The position numbers were made by a program, and so were the translations under genes. From a virus: a DNA stretch of 38,311 bases. A model generated the notes under the pieces. The model was not told the origin of the DNA. It saw nothing but the letters and a program-made list of their open reading frames with translations, and did not search any database. The stretch is from positions 1 through 38,311 of the IMG/VR virus record IMGVR_UViG_3300021961_000248. One strand, 5' to 3'. Positions 6,870 to 16,922 of the stretch are shown piece by piece (position 1 is the first letter of the stretch; each line of letters begins with the position of its first letter).

Positions 6870-7721
6870 ATGGCAGTAAATCCATTACAAGGCATAGGCA
6901 AAGCGGCTGGCAATGTTTTTAACAGAACACTAGGTCGATTATTCGGTGCTGGATTAAATCCAGGTGCCGAATCTCCGTTGTCCACGTCAGGACAGGCTCG
7001 TTGGTCTGTGAGGAATGAACAAACTGACTGGAGAGTTAAATTAACTCTACCAACAGGTAGTCCTATAGAGAGTTTATTTTTTAGAGATGCATCTGGTAAA
7101 AATGTTCTAGCACCACTATCTGATGAGAGGGGTATTGTATTTCCTCTAACACCAAGTGTAATTTTGCAACATACAGCATCTTATAATCCAATGCTAATGC
7201 CACATTCAAATCAACCGCACTTTGCTTATTCAAATTCAGAGAGTGCCGCTTTAACAATTGTGGGAGAATTTCCTGTACAAAATTATGAAGATGCTCAATC
7301 TTGGGTAGCCACACTACATTTTTTAAGATCAGTAACTAAAATGTTTTTTGGTGGGGATGAACGTCAGTTCAAAGGTAACCCACCTCCAATTCTTCATCTA
7401 AAAGGGTATGGAGATTATGTTTTTAAGAATGTGCCTGTGGTAGTTACATCTTTTAACTGTGAATTGACTCAAGGAGTGGATTATATTTCTACATCTCAAA
7501 ACACTACAGAAAACTCTTTAGCATACGATTTTGATCGTGTAAGAACATCTCAAAAAATCAGTGCGTCATCAGACAATATTCCTGATACGTGGGCACCAAC
7601 ATCGAGTAATATTACTGTATCGTTGCAACCAATTTATTCTCGAGACAGTATGAAAAGATTCAACATGAAAGATTTTGTTAATGGTAACTTAAACGGCAAT
7701 GACGGGATAGGATTTATTTAA
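6870..7721 (+). CDS. gp48: baseplate tail-tube cap gp48-like protein
   Basis: This 283-residue protein starts the baseplate operon. In T4, gp48 caps the hub and nucleates the tail tube together with gp54. The tube-type fold is suggested by the AALTIVGEFPVQNYEDAQSW stretch, a long helix (WVATLHFLRSVTKMFF), a KGYGDYVFKNVPVVVTSF strand pair and the VDYIS segment, features shared by gp19/gp48/gp54-type proteins. Ending the chain are beta strands (SNITVSLQPIYSRDSM). The position, directly before gp53 and the hub and spike genes, supports gp48 rather than gp54, and no separate gp54 is visible in the window. The late promoter at 6817 and the AAAGGAAAG site precede it. It overlaps the next gene by one base (TAATG). 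Confidence 0.72.
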   Translation: MAVNPLQGIGKAAGNVFNRTLGRLFGAGLNPGAESPLSTSGQARWSVRNEQTDWRVKLTLPTGSPIESLFFRDASGKNVLAPLSDERGIVFPLTPSVILQHTASYNPMLMPHSNQPHFAYSNSESAALTIVGEFPVQNYEDAQSWVATLHFLRSVTKMFFGGDERQFKGNPPPILHLKGYGDYVFKNVPVVVTSFNCELTQGVDYISTSQNTTENSLAYDFDRVRTSQKISASSDNIPDTWAPTSSNITVSLQPIYSRDSMKRFNMKDFVNGNLNGNDGIGFI

Positions 7722-8020
7722 TGGCGGGATATACTAACACATCTCCATATTATAACACACCTGAAAACAATATCAGTTTAGATTTTTTTGTTCCACGAAC
7801 AATCACTGCTGAAGCAGACGATGTGTCCTACACTGTTGATAGAATATATGCTTATAGACCTGACCTTCTTGCTTATGACTTGTATGGCACACCAAGACTA
7901 TGGTGGGTATTTGCTCAGAGAAATCCAGATGCGATCGAAGATCCTATCTACGATTTTGCTCCTGGAGTAACTATTCAATTGCCTAAGTTAAGTAATCTGC
8001 AAAAAGATTTGGGTATATAA
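7721..8020 (+). CDS. gp53: baseplate wedge protein gp53-like (LysM-like)
   Basis: This 99-residue protein has the gp53 pattern: IYAYRPDLLAYDLYGTPRLW, then WVFAQRN, then a proline-rich turn and PGVTIQLPKL, which also resembles a LysM fold (a Y-rich helix, a W-W pair, then a 'G-x-x-I-x-L/I-P' strand). In T4, gp53 joins the wedges around the hub. It is about half the length of T4 gp53 (196); the C-terminal part of that protein is missing or lies in other proteins. It is translationally coupled to the gene before it by TAATG and is followed by the next ATG after one base. Confidence 0.82.
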   Translation: MAGYTNTSPYYNTPENNISLDFFVPRTITAEADDVSYTVDRIYAYRPDLLAYDLYGTPRLWWVFAQRNPDAIEDPIYDFAPGVTIQLPKLSNLQKDLGI

Positions 8021-8021
8021 G

Positions 8022-10193
8022 ATGGCAACACAAGACATTAAAATTACTGACATTCTCTCTGAAGCCAATACACTTTCGTCAATAAACATCACCACGCAAA
8101 ATGTGTCAAAAAATGTTTTAAACAAATACGCTTCCTACAACTATCTTTTTACACTCAGCGGAATTAGTACAAACGAAGTTCAACGGTGTAGTTATATAAA
8201 CCAAGCACCACACGATATTATTGCACGATCGTCGGGTATCGGTCAGGGAGAGAACGTACCAAACTTTCTTGACGACGATTTTGGACTGTCTACTAAAACA
8301 GCAGAAACTTTATCTGCTCGAGGTATCAAAGCATTAGCAAGAGATCGTCAGATATTAGAACAGAACAGAGACCTGTATTTTCAATCAGTTGAAATGGATT
8401 CTGCACACGGTATGAACTCTGAAAGAGGCACTGCTCCTGTAACAAGAATTAATATGACAATTGTTGAGCCTGCTGGAATAAGTTTATTCAATAAGATGCG
8501 AGCGGCGGCCGCAAATAACGGTTTCCGTGATCATACTAATGCTCCTTATCTTTTAACTGTAACGTTTAGAGGATTTAATGAATTAGGACAAACTGTAACT
8601 GAGGATAAAGACGCAGTAACTAGATACATTCCTATTAAAATTTTTAAATGTGATTTAAAATTAACTCAAGCAGGTTCAGAATACAGTATTCAAGCAATAC
8701 CTCACAACGAAACTGCGTATATGAATAGATTTTTATATACTCGCAGTGTTATTAGTTTAACACAAAAAAGCACTGTATGGTCGTATATGCATAATTTAGA
8801 ACTTGCTCTCAACACTCAAACTCAAGACGAAGCAAACAGTAAATTATTTGAAGATGGTAAACAGGACGAATACAAGATAGTTCTCCATCCAGATTTAGCA
8901 TCAGAGACAATGGAGCCTGTGTACAAAGGAAAACGTAATTTAAAAGAGGTACCTATGGCGGATAATACTCAATTCCCTGAAGCCAGCGAAGGTGCAGAAT
9001 CGTTTGGTACTATCGGATATGATACCAAAGGTGGACAGATCTCCGAATCCACATCAATACTAAAAATTATTGAACAAGCAATGAAGTCTGTACCCACCTA
9101 TAGAAATTTGGTAGACAACTGGTTTGATAGGACTATACAAGCAACAACAAATAAGATCGGAAAAAAATTATTTACAGCCAAAGATGTGGTTTCGTATTTA
9201 GATTCTGATCCCTCTAGATATTTTGTAGATTGGTTTCGAGTCAAATCGTCTATAGAAATTCTTCCAGATTTTGATAATATCACCAAGCAACAGAAAAAAA
9301 GAATAACGTTTTACATTTATCCTTATAAAATTCATGTTTACGAATTATCAGTACCTGGAGTGTCGCTTGGAGCCGCAGGATCATATAATCCTAAAAAAAT
9401 TTATGATTATTTGTTTACAGGCAACAATACTGAAGTATTAGATCTAGATATTGAATATAAAATGGCTTATTATCAAACAGCACTTAAAGAAGTAGATGCA
9501 AATTATATGAGTTCTTCAGTTATTGATTTTAAGACAACACAACCTGGCACTTATCGCCAAGTTGGTAGTACGGTAGATTCTGTTGAGACGTTATTAACTT
9601 TACAATCAAATGTAGGATCAAAAGCTTCGTCCGCCTCTACAGGAGCCACTGTACAGACTTATAAATTAGTAGATGTGTTTATGGATCAACTGACAAATCC
9701 ACAGGCTGATATGGTGAATATTAGATTAGACATTATGGGAGATCCTGCATGGATACCACAGACTCAATTTATGTCAATTAGAACAAACAGCACAATTTCT
9801 GAAGATGAAAATTTAAAAGAATTTAGCAATACAAACGGCAACGATGTTGGGTGGAATACTCGTTTTGGTAATTTCAATACTGACCTAGCCGACCCTATTA
9901 TTTTGATAAATTTTAAAATGCCAACAGATATTAATGACAGAACAGGACTTTATAGATTCCAAGACGAGTCAAACGGAATGTTTAGTGGATTGTATCAAGT
10001 ATACAAGACCACGCACAGTTTTAATGGTGGAAAATTTATGCAAACATTACACTGTGTAAGATTCAATAATCAGAGCAACGAGAAACAAGGCACTGGAGAA
10101 CCAACAGAATATGCACTAGGTCCAGACGGAGATATCATTGGATCTCCAGATCGTAGAGAACAAGATCTCACAGCAACAGAGGGCTCATCCTAA
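8022..10193 (+). CDS. virion structural protein in hub position (723 aa)
   Basis: I do not recognise a named domain with confidence. This 723-residue protein is conserved-looking, soluble and rich in Thr, Asn and Asp, without signal peptide or membrane segment. It has an N-terminal segment with NKYASYNYLFTLSG, a middle with TRYIPIKIFKCDLKL, and a C-terminal GLYQVYKTTHSFNGGKFMQT followed by LHCVRFNN. This last pattern ('G-x-Y-x-V ... H-x-F-x-G-G-x-F-x-Q-x-L') is typical of the final domain of phage tail hub proteins such as the gp27 or gpD type. Its place directly before gp5 fits the gp27 role, the ring that holds the spike, and no other gp27 candidate exists in the window. The hub assignment is inference from order and this one motif. 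Confidence 0.6.
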   Translation: MATQDIKITDILSEANTLSSINITTQNVSKNVLNKYASYNYLFTLSGISTNEVQRCSYINQAPHDIIARSSGIGQGENVPNFLDDDFGLSTKTAETLSARGIKALARDRQILEQNRDLYFQSVEMDSAHGMNSERGTAPVTRINMTIVEPAGISLFNKMRAAAANNGFRDHTNAPYLLTVTFRGFNELGQTVTEDKDAVTRYIPIKIFKCDLKLTQAGSEYSIQAIPHNETAYMNRFLYTRSVISLTQKSTVWSYMHNLELALNTQTQDEANSKLFEDGKQDEYKIVLHPDLASETMEPVYKGKRNLKEVPMADNTQFPEASEGAESFGTIGYDTKGGQISESTSILKIIEQAMKSVPTYRNLVDNWFDRTIQATTNKIGKKLFTAKDVVSYLDSDPSRYFVDWFRVKSSIEILPDFDNITKQQKKRITFYIYPYKIHVYELSVPGVSLGAAGSYNPKKIYDYLFTGNNTEVLDLDIEYKMAYYQTALKEVDANYMSSSVIDFKTTQPGTYRQVGSTVDSVETLLTLQSNVGSKASSASTGATVQTYKLVDVFMDQLTNPQADMVNIRLDIMGDPAWIPQTQFMSIRTNSTISEDENLKEFSNTNGNDVGWNTRFGNFNTDLADPIILINFKMPTDINDRTGLYRFQDESNGMFSGLYQVYKTTHSFNGGKFMQTLHCVRFNNQSNEKQGTGEPTEYALGPDGDIIGSPDRREQDLTATEGSS

Positions 10194-13015
10194 TGGTAAT
10201 GGAAAACGCATCGAGACTGTCAGGTGATGTAGCATCATATAAATCTCCTTCAAAAGATAATACAGGTATACGTGTCGACTCTGGACCGTATGTGGCTATT
10301 GTTAAAAATAATATCGACCCTGCAAGAATGGGAAGATTAGAAGTTTTAATTCCAAGTTTGGTAGGTAAAGGATTAGCCGGTACACAAACACAACTTATTA
10401 TCTGCGAATATCTTTCTCCTTTCTATGGAGCCAAAACCACAAGATATGTTGATCAATCTAATCCAGCCAGTTACAAAGCAAGCCAACATTCCTATGGTAT
10501 GTGGATGGTACCACCTGACATTGACACCAAAGTATTAGTAATTTTTGCAGAAGGTGATATGTCTCAGGCCTACTGGATAGGCTGTGTGGTTGAACCATTC
10601 TTAAATCAAATGACTCCAGGTATAGGAGCCCTGGATCAAACTATGACAGAACCAGAAGCATCAGAAGGTTCCTACGCAGGCTCTGCTAAACAGGCAATTT
10701 ATGGAACAGACACGTTACCAGCTGGAGAAGTGAATAGAAGCTATTCTGAAGCCACAGGAGAGAGTGCCAAAGACGGAAGAAAACGTTATCCAATACATCC
10801 ATCAGCAGAGATTTTAAGACAACAAGGGTTGGTAGGGGATCCTATTAGAGGTACAACTACATCATCAGCACGAAGAGAATCTCCTAGTGCAGTGTTTGGA
10901 ATCAGTACTCCAGGCAGAAAAGATCTGTCCTCATCTCCAAAAAATATAGGAGCCACAGACAGTGTGCGAACAGATATTGTGGATCGTCTTGTTGGACATA
11001 CTTTTGTGTTGGACGACGGCGATAAAAATGGCAACAACCAGCTTGTTAGATTAAGATCAGCATCAGGACATCAATTGTTATTGAATGATTCAGCAGGTGT
11101 TGTGTATCTTGCCAATGCGTCAGGTAACACTTGGATGGAGTTTTCCGCTAACGGTTCTATAGATATCTATTCAGGCGGCAACGTTTCTTTGAGAGCAAGG
11201 GGTGATATCAACTATCACAGCGATGGTAACATCAATATGTTTGCTCATAATGATATTAAATTAAGTGCCGCTCGTAAATTGGTCCTAGACGGTTACGCAA
11301 TACAAAATTACGCAGATCAAGATATTTCTTTTCAAGCCACCACAGGTAGCATTGTTAACAAAGCGCCTGTGGGCAGTTTTATCACAGATGTAGGACAGAA
11401 TATTATGCAACAATCAATAGGTGTACAACATCTAATTGGTTCACAGATTCATTTTAACTCAGTGGGTCGTGTTAATGATCTTGTTAAAACTATTGAAAGA
11501 ACGTCGGTGTTGGATCCGTCAGGCACAGGAACCAAAAGAGAATATATTCCAGATGTGAATCCAGTGGCAAAATTTTTACTGCGTCCTATTGAAGTATCAC
11601 CTATAGGTACAGTTTCGATGTCGGGTATGCGAGTGCCAACACACGAACCATATCCGTATCACTATGATAAGGTGATTAGTTTTGCAGGATACGAACCAGA
11701 TTCAAATTCTTCTGTGCCAGGCACAGCACAGTTTGTGGCTCAAAGAAACAGAACCAGTGATAACCCCACAGTGAGAATTGGCCAGTTCCAGGCAGACCTT
11801 CAAGCATACATGGAAAAACAAGGTTACAGTTTGTCTGGTGCAGTGAATAAGTTAACAGGATCAATCGAAGCAGGCACAGGTAATATTGCTTCCCCTACAC
11901 TGGCAAAACTACAGTCGGCCGCAGATCAATTTACAAAAGATTATAACAAATTGTATGCTCTTCTAGATTCTGGACCATTCAAATTAAGTCCAATTTCAGC
12001 AGGTATAAGTGAGGCAGTGGAACAAACTATTCAAACTATTACAGGATCAACATTAGATCAATTAAAAGATAAAGTGTTTATTAATCAAGGGGGCAAAATA
12101 CTTTCAGCAGTTAATCTAGGAAAAGAAATCACAGGTGATGTACAAAGAGTATTTGGTGATTTAAGTGAAATTAATAAAATAAAAACCACAACAGGCAATG
12201 TGTTGAACAAAACACTAGAATTAGAATCTCTCAATAAAGTTTTTTCTGGAGCAGGCAGTTTGAATATTCCTGATATGCCAGATCTTGCAATATCGTTAGG
12301 AGATACTAAAGTGAATGATATTTTGTTTGGCCAAAAAGCATTAGGAGATTTTGACACAGGCACGCAAGGTATATTTGGTACTGGTGGTTCTGTTAATATA
12401 GATTTAAGCAAACTTACTACTAACCTTGCCTCTGACCAACTCAATGCAATAATAGGACGATCTAGTAAATTGTCAAATATTGCTGACATTGGTATGAGTG
12501 CCGCAAACACTTTTAAAAGCATAAATGATATCACAGGAGGCAAAGCAGGAGAAATTGGCAAAGATATTCTTTTTGGCAAAGGACCGTTAGGAGATTTTGA
12601 TACAGGAACCAAAGGTATATTTGGCAGTTATGGGCAGGCTGGAATTGGAGGAATTTTATCTAACACATTCAAAAACTTCCAAGGAGGAGCAGTTACCGCA
12701 GTGACTAAAGTATCAAGTTTAGTTTCGAATTTTGGTTCTAGTTTTTCGAGTACTATTGCTTCAGTTGCTTCGTCGATAGGAAAATTATTCTCTGATGCTC
12801 GATTGAAAGAGAACGTTATTAAAATTGATTCATATAATAATGTAAATTTCTATGAATACAATTATACGTTTAATAAAACACAAAGATTCGTTGGTGTGAT
12901 GGCCCAAGAAATTTTACAGAGTAAATACAGTGAGTGTGTTGAATTAGATTCAACAGGGTATTACAAAGTTGACTATACACAACTATTGGAGAGATTAAAT
13001 GGCGGCAGAAACTGA
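10193..13015 (+). CDS. gp5: baseplate spike gp5 with C-terminal S74-type chaperone domain
   Basis: This 940-residue protein forms the central puncturing spike. An OB-fold domain lies near residues 25-140 (NNIDPARMGRLEVLIPSL, then a FAEGDMSQAYWIGCV strand). From about 270 to 400 comes a VgrG/gp5-like region (LVRLRSASGHQLLLND, followed by repeats of the type GNTWMEFSANGSIDIYSGGN and LRARGDINYHSDGNINMFAH) that should form the triple beta-helix. No T4 lysozyme domain is present; the space holds a Ser/Gly-rich linker. Residues 590-865 are low-complexity with an internal repeat. The end (867-940) reads SDARLKENV, FVGVMAQEI, YYKVDYTQL, the intramolecular chaperone pattern of peptidase S74. The gene overlaps gp25 by 17 bases and begins one base inside the preceding stop. 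Confidence 0.85.
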   Translation: MVMENASRLSGDVASYKSPSKDNTGIRVDSGPYVAIVKNNIDPARMGRLEVLIPSLVGKGLAGTQTQLIICEYLSPFYGAKTTRYVDQSNPASYKASQHSYGMWMVPPDIDTKVLVIFAEGDMSQAYWIGCVVEPFLNQMTPGIGALDQTMTEPEASEGSYAGSAKQAIYGTDTLPAGEVNRSYSEATGESAKDGRKRYPIHPSAEILRQQGLVGDPIRGTTTSSARRESPSAVFGISTPGRKDLSSSPKNIGATDSVRTDIVDRLVGHTFVLDDGDKNGNNQLVRLRSASGHQLLLNDSAGVVYLANASGNTWMEFSANGSIDIYSGGNVSLRARGDINYHSDGNINMFAHNDIKLSAARKLVLDGYAIQNYADQDISFQATTGSIVNKAPVGSFITDVGQNIMQQSIGVQHLIGSQIHFNSVGRVNDLVKTIERTSVLDPSGTGTKREYIPDVNPVAKFLLRPIEVSPIGTVSMSGMRVPTHEPYPYHYDKVISFAGYEPDSNSSVPGTAQFVAQRNRTSDNPTVRIGQFQADLQAYMEKQGYSLSGAVNKLTGSIEAGTGNIASPTLAKLQSAADQFTKDYNKLYALLDSGPFKLSPISAGISEAVEQTIQTITGSTLDQLKDKVFINQGGKILSAVNLGKEITGDVQRVFGDLSEINKIKTTTGNVLNKTLELESLNKVFSGAGSLNIPDMPDLAISLGDTKVNDILFGQKALGDFDTGTQGIFGTGGSVNIDLSKLTTNLASDQLNAIIGRSSKLSNIADIGMSAANTFKSINDITGGKAGEIGKDILFGKGPLGDFDTGTKGIFGSYGQAGIGGILSNTFKNFQGGAVTAVTKVSSLVSNFGSSFSSTIASVASSIGKLFSDARLKENVIKIDSYNNVNFYEYNYTFNKTQRFVGVMAQEILQSKYSECVELDSTGYYKVDYTQLLERLNGGRN
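12320..12631 (+). repeat. internal repeat pair in gp5
   Basis: Two copies of a 22-residue unit lie 82 codons apart in the same frame, at 12320-12385 and 12566-12631. Both read ILFG-x3-LGDFDTGT-x-GIFG. The DNA of the two copies differs at many third positions, so the similarity is kept at protein level rather than reflecting a recent duplication. They sit in the low-complexity segment between the spike helix and the S74-type end. Confidence 0.85.
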
Positions 13016-13409
13016 AAAGGGTAAAACAGGCATAACACGTCAGGTATTTAAAGGGTTTAGTTCTCGAGCAGACCAAGACAATTATAGACTGTACGATTTT
13101 AGTCTCATCAAACAGAATCTTATTAATAGGCTGAGTGTGCGTAAAGGAGAACGAGTAGAAAATCCAGAGTTTGGTACAATCATATATGATTCTCTTTTTG
13201 AACCTTTTACTGAAGCATTAAAACAAGCCATATTAGATGATGTTACACAAAATCTTAATGCTGATCCTCGTTTAAAAACCACAGACATTGTAGTGAGTCA
13301 AGCCGAACACGGTTTACAGATAGAAGCAACACTGACCTATGTGCCATACAATATCACTGAAAAACTTGTATTTTCTTTCGACGAAGACAGCATATTACGT
13401 CTATCTTAA
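12999..13409 (+). CDS. gp25: baseplate wedge subunit gp25 (gpW/gp25 family)
   Basis: This 136-residue protein matches gp25, the wedge component of all contractile injection systems, in length (T4 gp25 is 132) and pattern: an N-terminal YRLYDFSLIKQNLINRLSVR helix, the conserved RKGERVENPEFGTIIYDSLF core (E151 and R of T4 aside, this is the family's sheath-contact loop), a helix with FTEALKQAILDDV, and a final beta hairpin. In T4, gp25 contacts gp6 and the first sheath ring, and gp6 is indeed the next gene. The ATG lies within the end of gp5; GGAGAG six bases upstream serves as ribosome binding site. Confidence 0.95.
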   Translation: MAAETEKGKTGITRQVFKGFSSRADQDNYRLYDFSLIKQNLINRLSVRKGERVENPEFGTIIYDSLFEPFTEALKQAILDDVTQNLNADPRLKTTDIVVSQAEHGLQIEATLTYVPYNITEKLVFSFDEDSILRLS

Positions 13410-13429
13410 TATACGCATATTTTATTTCT

Positions 13430-13437
13430 TATAAATA
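13430..13437 (+). promoter_or_regulatory. T4-type late promoter before gp6
   Basis: An exact TATAAATA sits in the 43-bp gap between gp25 and gp6, sixteen bases before the gp6 ATG (13453). If the transcript starts at the usual distance, near 13443, the leader is only about ten bases and contains no Shine-Dalgarno sequence. The gp6 message from this promoter would be close to leaderless, or gp6 would be translated mainly from the read-through message. Confidence 0.85.
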
Positions 13438-13452
13438 TCATTGTAATTACAC

Positions 13453-16400
13453 ATGGCCACTACAGATAGACAAAATAGATTATTAGTTGCGGAAGATTGG
13501 AGAAAAATCTACACTGCTTTTCAACAGGCAGATTTTAAATCCTACGATTTTGCCACTCTAAGAAGAACCATGATAGCATATCTTCGTGAGAACTATCCTG
13601 ACGATTTCAACGATTTCGTAGAGTCTTCAGAGTATGTGGCTCTGATTGATCTTATTGCCTACATAGCACAATCACTTTCTTTCAGAGTGGACCTAAATGC
13701 TCGAGAAAATTTTTTAGACACAGCAGAAAGACGAGATTCAATTTTAAGATTAGCAAGATTAATCAATTATAATCCAAAAAGAAATATATCAGCAACAGGA
13801 CTTTTAAAAATTGATACAGTGTCAACTACTCAAACTATCAGAGATTTTACAGGTACCAACTTAGCGAATACCACAATTGTGTGGAATGATCCAACTAATT
13901 CAAATTATAGATCTCAATTTGTAACAATTTTAAATGCGGCAAACTTTACTGGTCAAAATTTTGGCAGGCCGAAAGAAACTGCTACAGTTGGAGGTATATT
14001 AACTGAAACTTACACAGTTAACTCAACCAACGTAGATTTGCCAATTTTTAAATTCACTAAAGCTATCAGCGGTATAACTAGGAACTTTGAAATAGTACCA
14101 GCATCATTGAGCACTGGAGAATCTATCGTTGAAGAAAGTCCATTATCAGGCGGAGCGTTTTCTTATGTTTATAGATCCGACGGGTCTGGAGATTCCTCAA
14201 ACAATACTGGATTCTTCTCAATGTTCAAACAAGGGTCATTGGCATTTAAAGATTTTACTATAGAAAAACCAACCACAAACTATGTTCAATCTTTTTCTAC
14301 ACAGAATGTTAATAACAACGATGTATGGTTATATCAATTAGACGATTTTGGACAAATACAAAAATTATGGACACAAGTTCCAGCATTGTCTGGAAATAAT
14401 GTTATCTATAATTCTTTATCAAAGAATGAAAGAGACATTTATAATGTTATTACAAAAAATAATGATACTATTGATCTAGTGTTTGGCGATGGAAATTTTT
14501 CTAATTTACCTTCTGGCACATTTAGACTTTATTACAGAACCAGCGACAATCAAAAGTACACAATCCAAAGTACAGACCTTCAATCGATAAGATTTAGTAT
14601 ACCATACCAAGATGCAAACGGCGGTCAGCAGACGTTAACAATGACAGCAAGTTTGAAACAATCAGTGTACAACGCCGCGGCAACAGAATCAAATGAATCT
14701 ATAAAACAAAAAGCATCACAGGTGTATTATGCACAGAATAGAATGATTACAGCAGAAGATTACAATGTTGTACCTCTTTCAGTTTCACAAGAGATTATTA
14801 AAATTAAATCCACAAACAGAATAGCATCAGGTATTTCCAGAGCTAAAGAGATTATTGATCCATCTGGAGCATATTCAAATGTTGCTGTGTATGCCGATGA
14901 TGGTATTCTTTATAGAGAAGAAACACAACCTACATTTACATTTACATTTACTAATAGAAACGAAATCCTAAGTACAATTAACTCTAATGTAGAAAACAAA
15001 TTAAATGATGCAAGTGCAAGACAATTTTATTACTTAAAATATGGAACAAAAAATCTATCAACTCTATCAGCGAGTTGGGTTAGCACAACGACTAGCACAA
15101 ATACTAACACAGGATTTTTTAATGGTTCGGGACCGTTGGTGGTTGGAGACTTTGCCACATCAAATTTAAAATATGCGAAACCTGGTGCTCTAATTAAATT
15201 TACATCTCCGGACTCACGTAAATTTTTAAATGGAAAATTAGTTACAGATGGTACAAACAGTGCTGAAGATCGACAATGGGCAAAACTTGCTCTAGTAAAC
15301 GGTGATGGAGCCAATGGAGGTGTAGGTAATCTAGAATCTGGGTTAGGGCCAATAACACTAGCAAGTATTGTACCCGCTAACGCAGTTTTAAATGCCGTAA
15401 TACCTAATTTTGTAACAGATTTTCCTGCATCTTTGAAACAGGATTTAACAAATAGAATTGAATCATATGAAGAATTTGGTTTAAGATACGATGAAGAAAA
15501 CGAAGAATGGAAAGTGATCACAAGTGCAAACCTAAGTACATCCTCTGTGTTTGATCTTGCATATGCTGGAGATGCCACAAGTTCAAATCTAGATGCAAGT
15601 TGGTTCTTTAAATTTACTAATGATGGAAACACATATACAGTAACATACCGATCATTAAAATACATTTTTGAATCAGTAGGACAAAATAAATTCCATTACG
15701 ATGCCGCAGAAAAAATATATGATTATGTTACAGGCACAACTGTCAAAGATACAGTAAAAATTTTAAAAAATAATACGTCTCCAACAAGCGGAACTGCTTT
15801 TGGCTATCCAATTAATTGGCAGGTAGTGAACACTGTGCAGGAAGCAGATGGGTATCAAGACAATCGCAAAGTTGAAGTGGGATTTTATGACGGAGATGAT
15901 GACGGTGTGGTGGATAATCCAGAAATTTTTGATATCGTTGTAGAACCAAACACAAGTGTGTCAACAAAATTTGTTTTCTTTGAAAAGTACACCAGTTATA
16001 ACAATATTGAAAGATACAGACCATATGCGGCAACAAACTTTGTGGTTACTGAAAACGAATCAGACATTTCTCTGCCTGGATCTTACACTAATGGACAATT
16101 GTTTTATTTCTATGCAAGTTCAGAAAATGTGATCAAAAAATACAATAGTACAACTGTTACTTTAACTACTTCAACAGATTATATTGCTCGAAGAGGCAGA
16201 TCTTCGATTGATTTTCAGTATAGACACAATGCAGGACAGAACACACGAATTGATCCTTCAGTGTCAAACATTATTGATATCTATCTATTAGAAAGAAATT
16301 ACGATACATTATTTAGAACTTGGTTACAGGAAGGCGGTACAAAACCCGAACCAAGTACCAGTGATCAAATGAGAATCAGTTATTCTTCTTCTTTGAATGC

Positions 16401-16920
16401 AATCAAAGGATTATCAGATCAAATTATATATCATCCTGTAAAGTATAATATATTATTTGGACCACAAGCAAACGAGGAGTATCGAGCTACATTTAAAGTT
16501 GTAAAAAACACCCAAACTAATGTTTCTAATGCTGTGGTTAGAACTCGAGTCATTGCCGCTATCAATGAGTTCTTTGCACTGAACAATTTTGATTTTGGTG
16601 ACACTTTTTATTTTACAGAATTAGCCGCATATATACACCAGGAACTTGCACCAGATCTATTGACTGTGGTAATTGTTCCTAACCAATCTACACAGAGTTT
16701 TGGTTCTCTGTTTCAGATCAGTTCAGCGGCAGACGAAATTTTTGTTAGCGGGGCCACCGTTGATAACGTTGAAATCATTGATGCACTTGGAGCCAATCAG
16801 TTGGTGTCTACAGGAACAGTGATTACGTCGACTACTTCAACAACATCAAACACTCGATCCTCATCAGCAGTATCTTCAGTGACCACGTCTACTCAACCAG
16901 GTAGTGGCACAGGATACTAA
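13453..16920 (+). CDS. gp6: baseplate wedge subunit gp6
   Basis: This 1155-residue protein is gp6, the dimerising wedge component that forms the iris ring of the baseplate (gpJ family). The N-terminus has the conserved features: [20 protein letters not shown], the [20 protein letters not shown] helix, then [20 protein letters not shown] and LINYNPKR. Downstream are the beta-rich J-like segments (DLVFGDGNF, and [15 protein letters not shown], the region typical of this family). It is far longer than T4 gp6 (660), with extra beta-rich material between about 380 and 950 and a Ser/Thr-rich C-terminal tail ([18 protein letters not shown]). A late promoter precedes it. The giant gene follows two bases after its stop, as gp7 follows gp6 in T4. 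Confidence 0.93.
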   Translation: MATTDRQNRLLVAEDWRKIYTAFQQADFKSYDFATLRRTMIAYLRENYPDDFNDFVESSEYVALIDLIAYIAQSLSFRVDLNARENFLDTAERRDSILRLARLINYNPKRNISATGLLKIDTVSTTQTIRDFTGTNLANTTIVWNDPTNSNYRSQFVTILNAANFTGQNFGRPKETATVGGILTETYTVNSTNVDLPIFKFTKAISGITRNFEIVPASLSTGESIVEESPLSGGAFSYVYRSDGSGDSSNNTGFFSMFKQGSLAFKDFTIEKPTTNYVQSFSTQNVNNNDVWLYQLDDFGQIQKLWTQVPALSGNNVIYNSLSKNERDIYNVITKNNDTIDLVFGDGNFSNLPSGTFRLYYRTSDNQKYTIQSTDLQSIRFSIPYQDANGGQQTLTMTASLKQSVYNAAATESNESIKQKASQVYYAQNRMITAEDYNVVPLSVSQEIIKIKSTNRIASGISRAKEIIDPSGAYSNVAVYADDGILYREETQPTFTFTFTNRNEILSTINSNVENKLNDASARQFYYLKYGTKNLSTLSASWVSTTTSTNTNTGFFNGSGPLVVGDFATSNLKYAKPGALIKFTSPDSRKFLNGKLVTDGTNSAEDRQWAKLALVNGDGANGGVGNLESGLGPITLASIVPANAVLNAVIPNFVTDFPASLKQDLTNRIESYEEFGLRYDEENEEWKVITSANLSTSSVFDLAYAGDATSSNLDASWFFKFTNDGNTYTVTYRSLKYIFESVGQNKFHYDAAEKIYDYVTGTTVKDTVKILKNNTSPTSGTAFGYPINWQVVNTVQEADGYQDNRKVEVGFYDGDDDGVVDNPEIFDIVVEPNTSVSTKFVFFEKYTSYNNIERYRPYAATNFVVTENESDISLPGSYTNGQLFYFYASSENVIKKYNSTTVTLTTSTDYIARRGRSSIDFQYRHNAGQNTRIDPSVSNIIDIYLLERNYDTLFRTWLQEGGTKPEPSTSDQMRISYSSSLNAIKGLSDQIIYHPVKYNILFGPQANEEYRATFKVVKNTQTNVSNAVVRTRVIAAINEFFALNNFDFGDTFYFTELAAYIHQELAPDLLTVVIVPNQSTQSFGSLFQISSAADEIFVSGATVDNVEIIDALGANQLVSTGTVITSTTSTTSNTRSSSAVSSVTTSTQPGSGTGY

Positions 16921-16922
16921 CG

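Noticed and set aside
6773-6985. Minus-strand frame over the gp55-gp48 gap
   Set aside because: It would cover the divergent promoter region and the start of gp48; the sequence is better explained by control elements.
10650-11000. T4-like lysozyme domain in gp5
   Set aside because: The segment between the OB-fold and the beta-helix has no catalytic Glu-Asp-Thr pattern or lysozyme-like helices, only Ser/Gly-rich linker.
15030-15665. Long open frame (211 codons) on the minus strand inside gp6
   Set aside because: It lies wholly opposite the well-supported gp6 frame, has no ribosome binding site, and its composition follows from the gp6 codon pattern.
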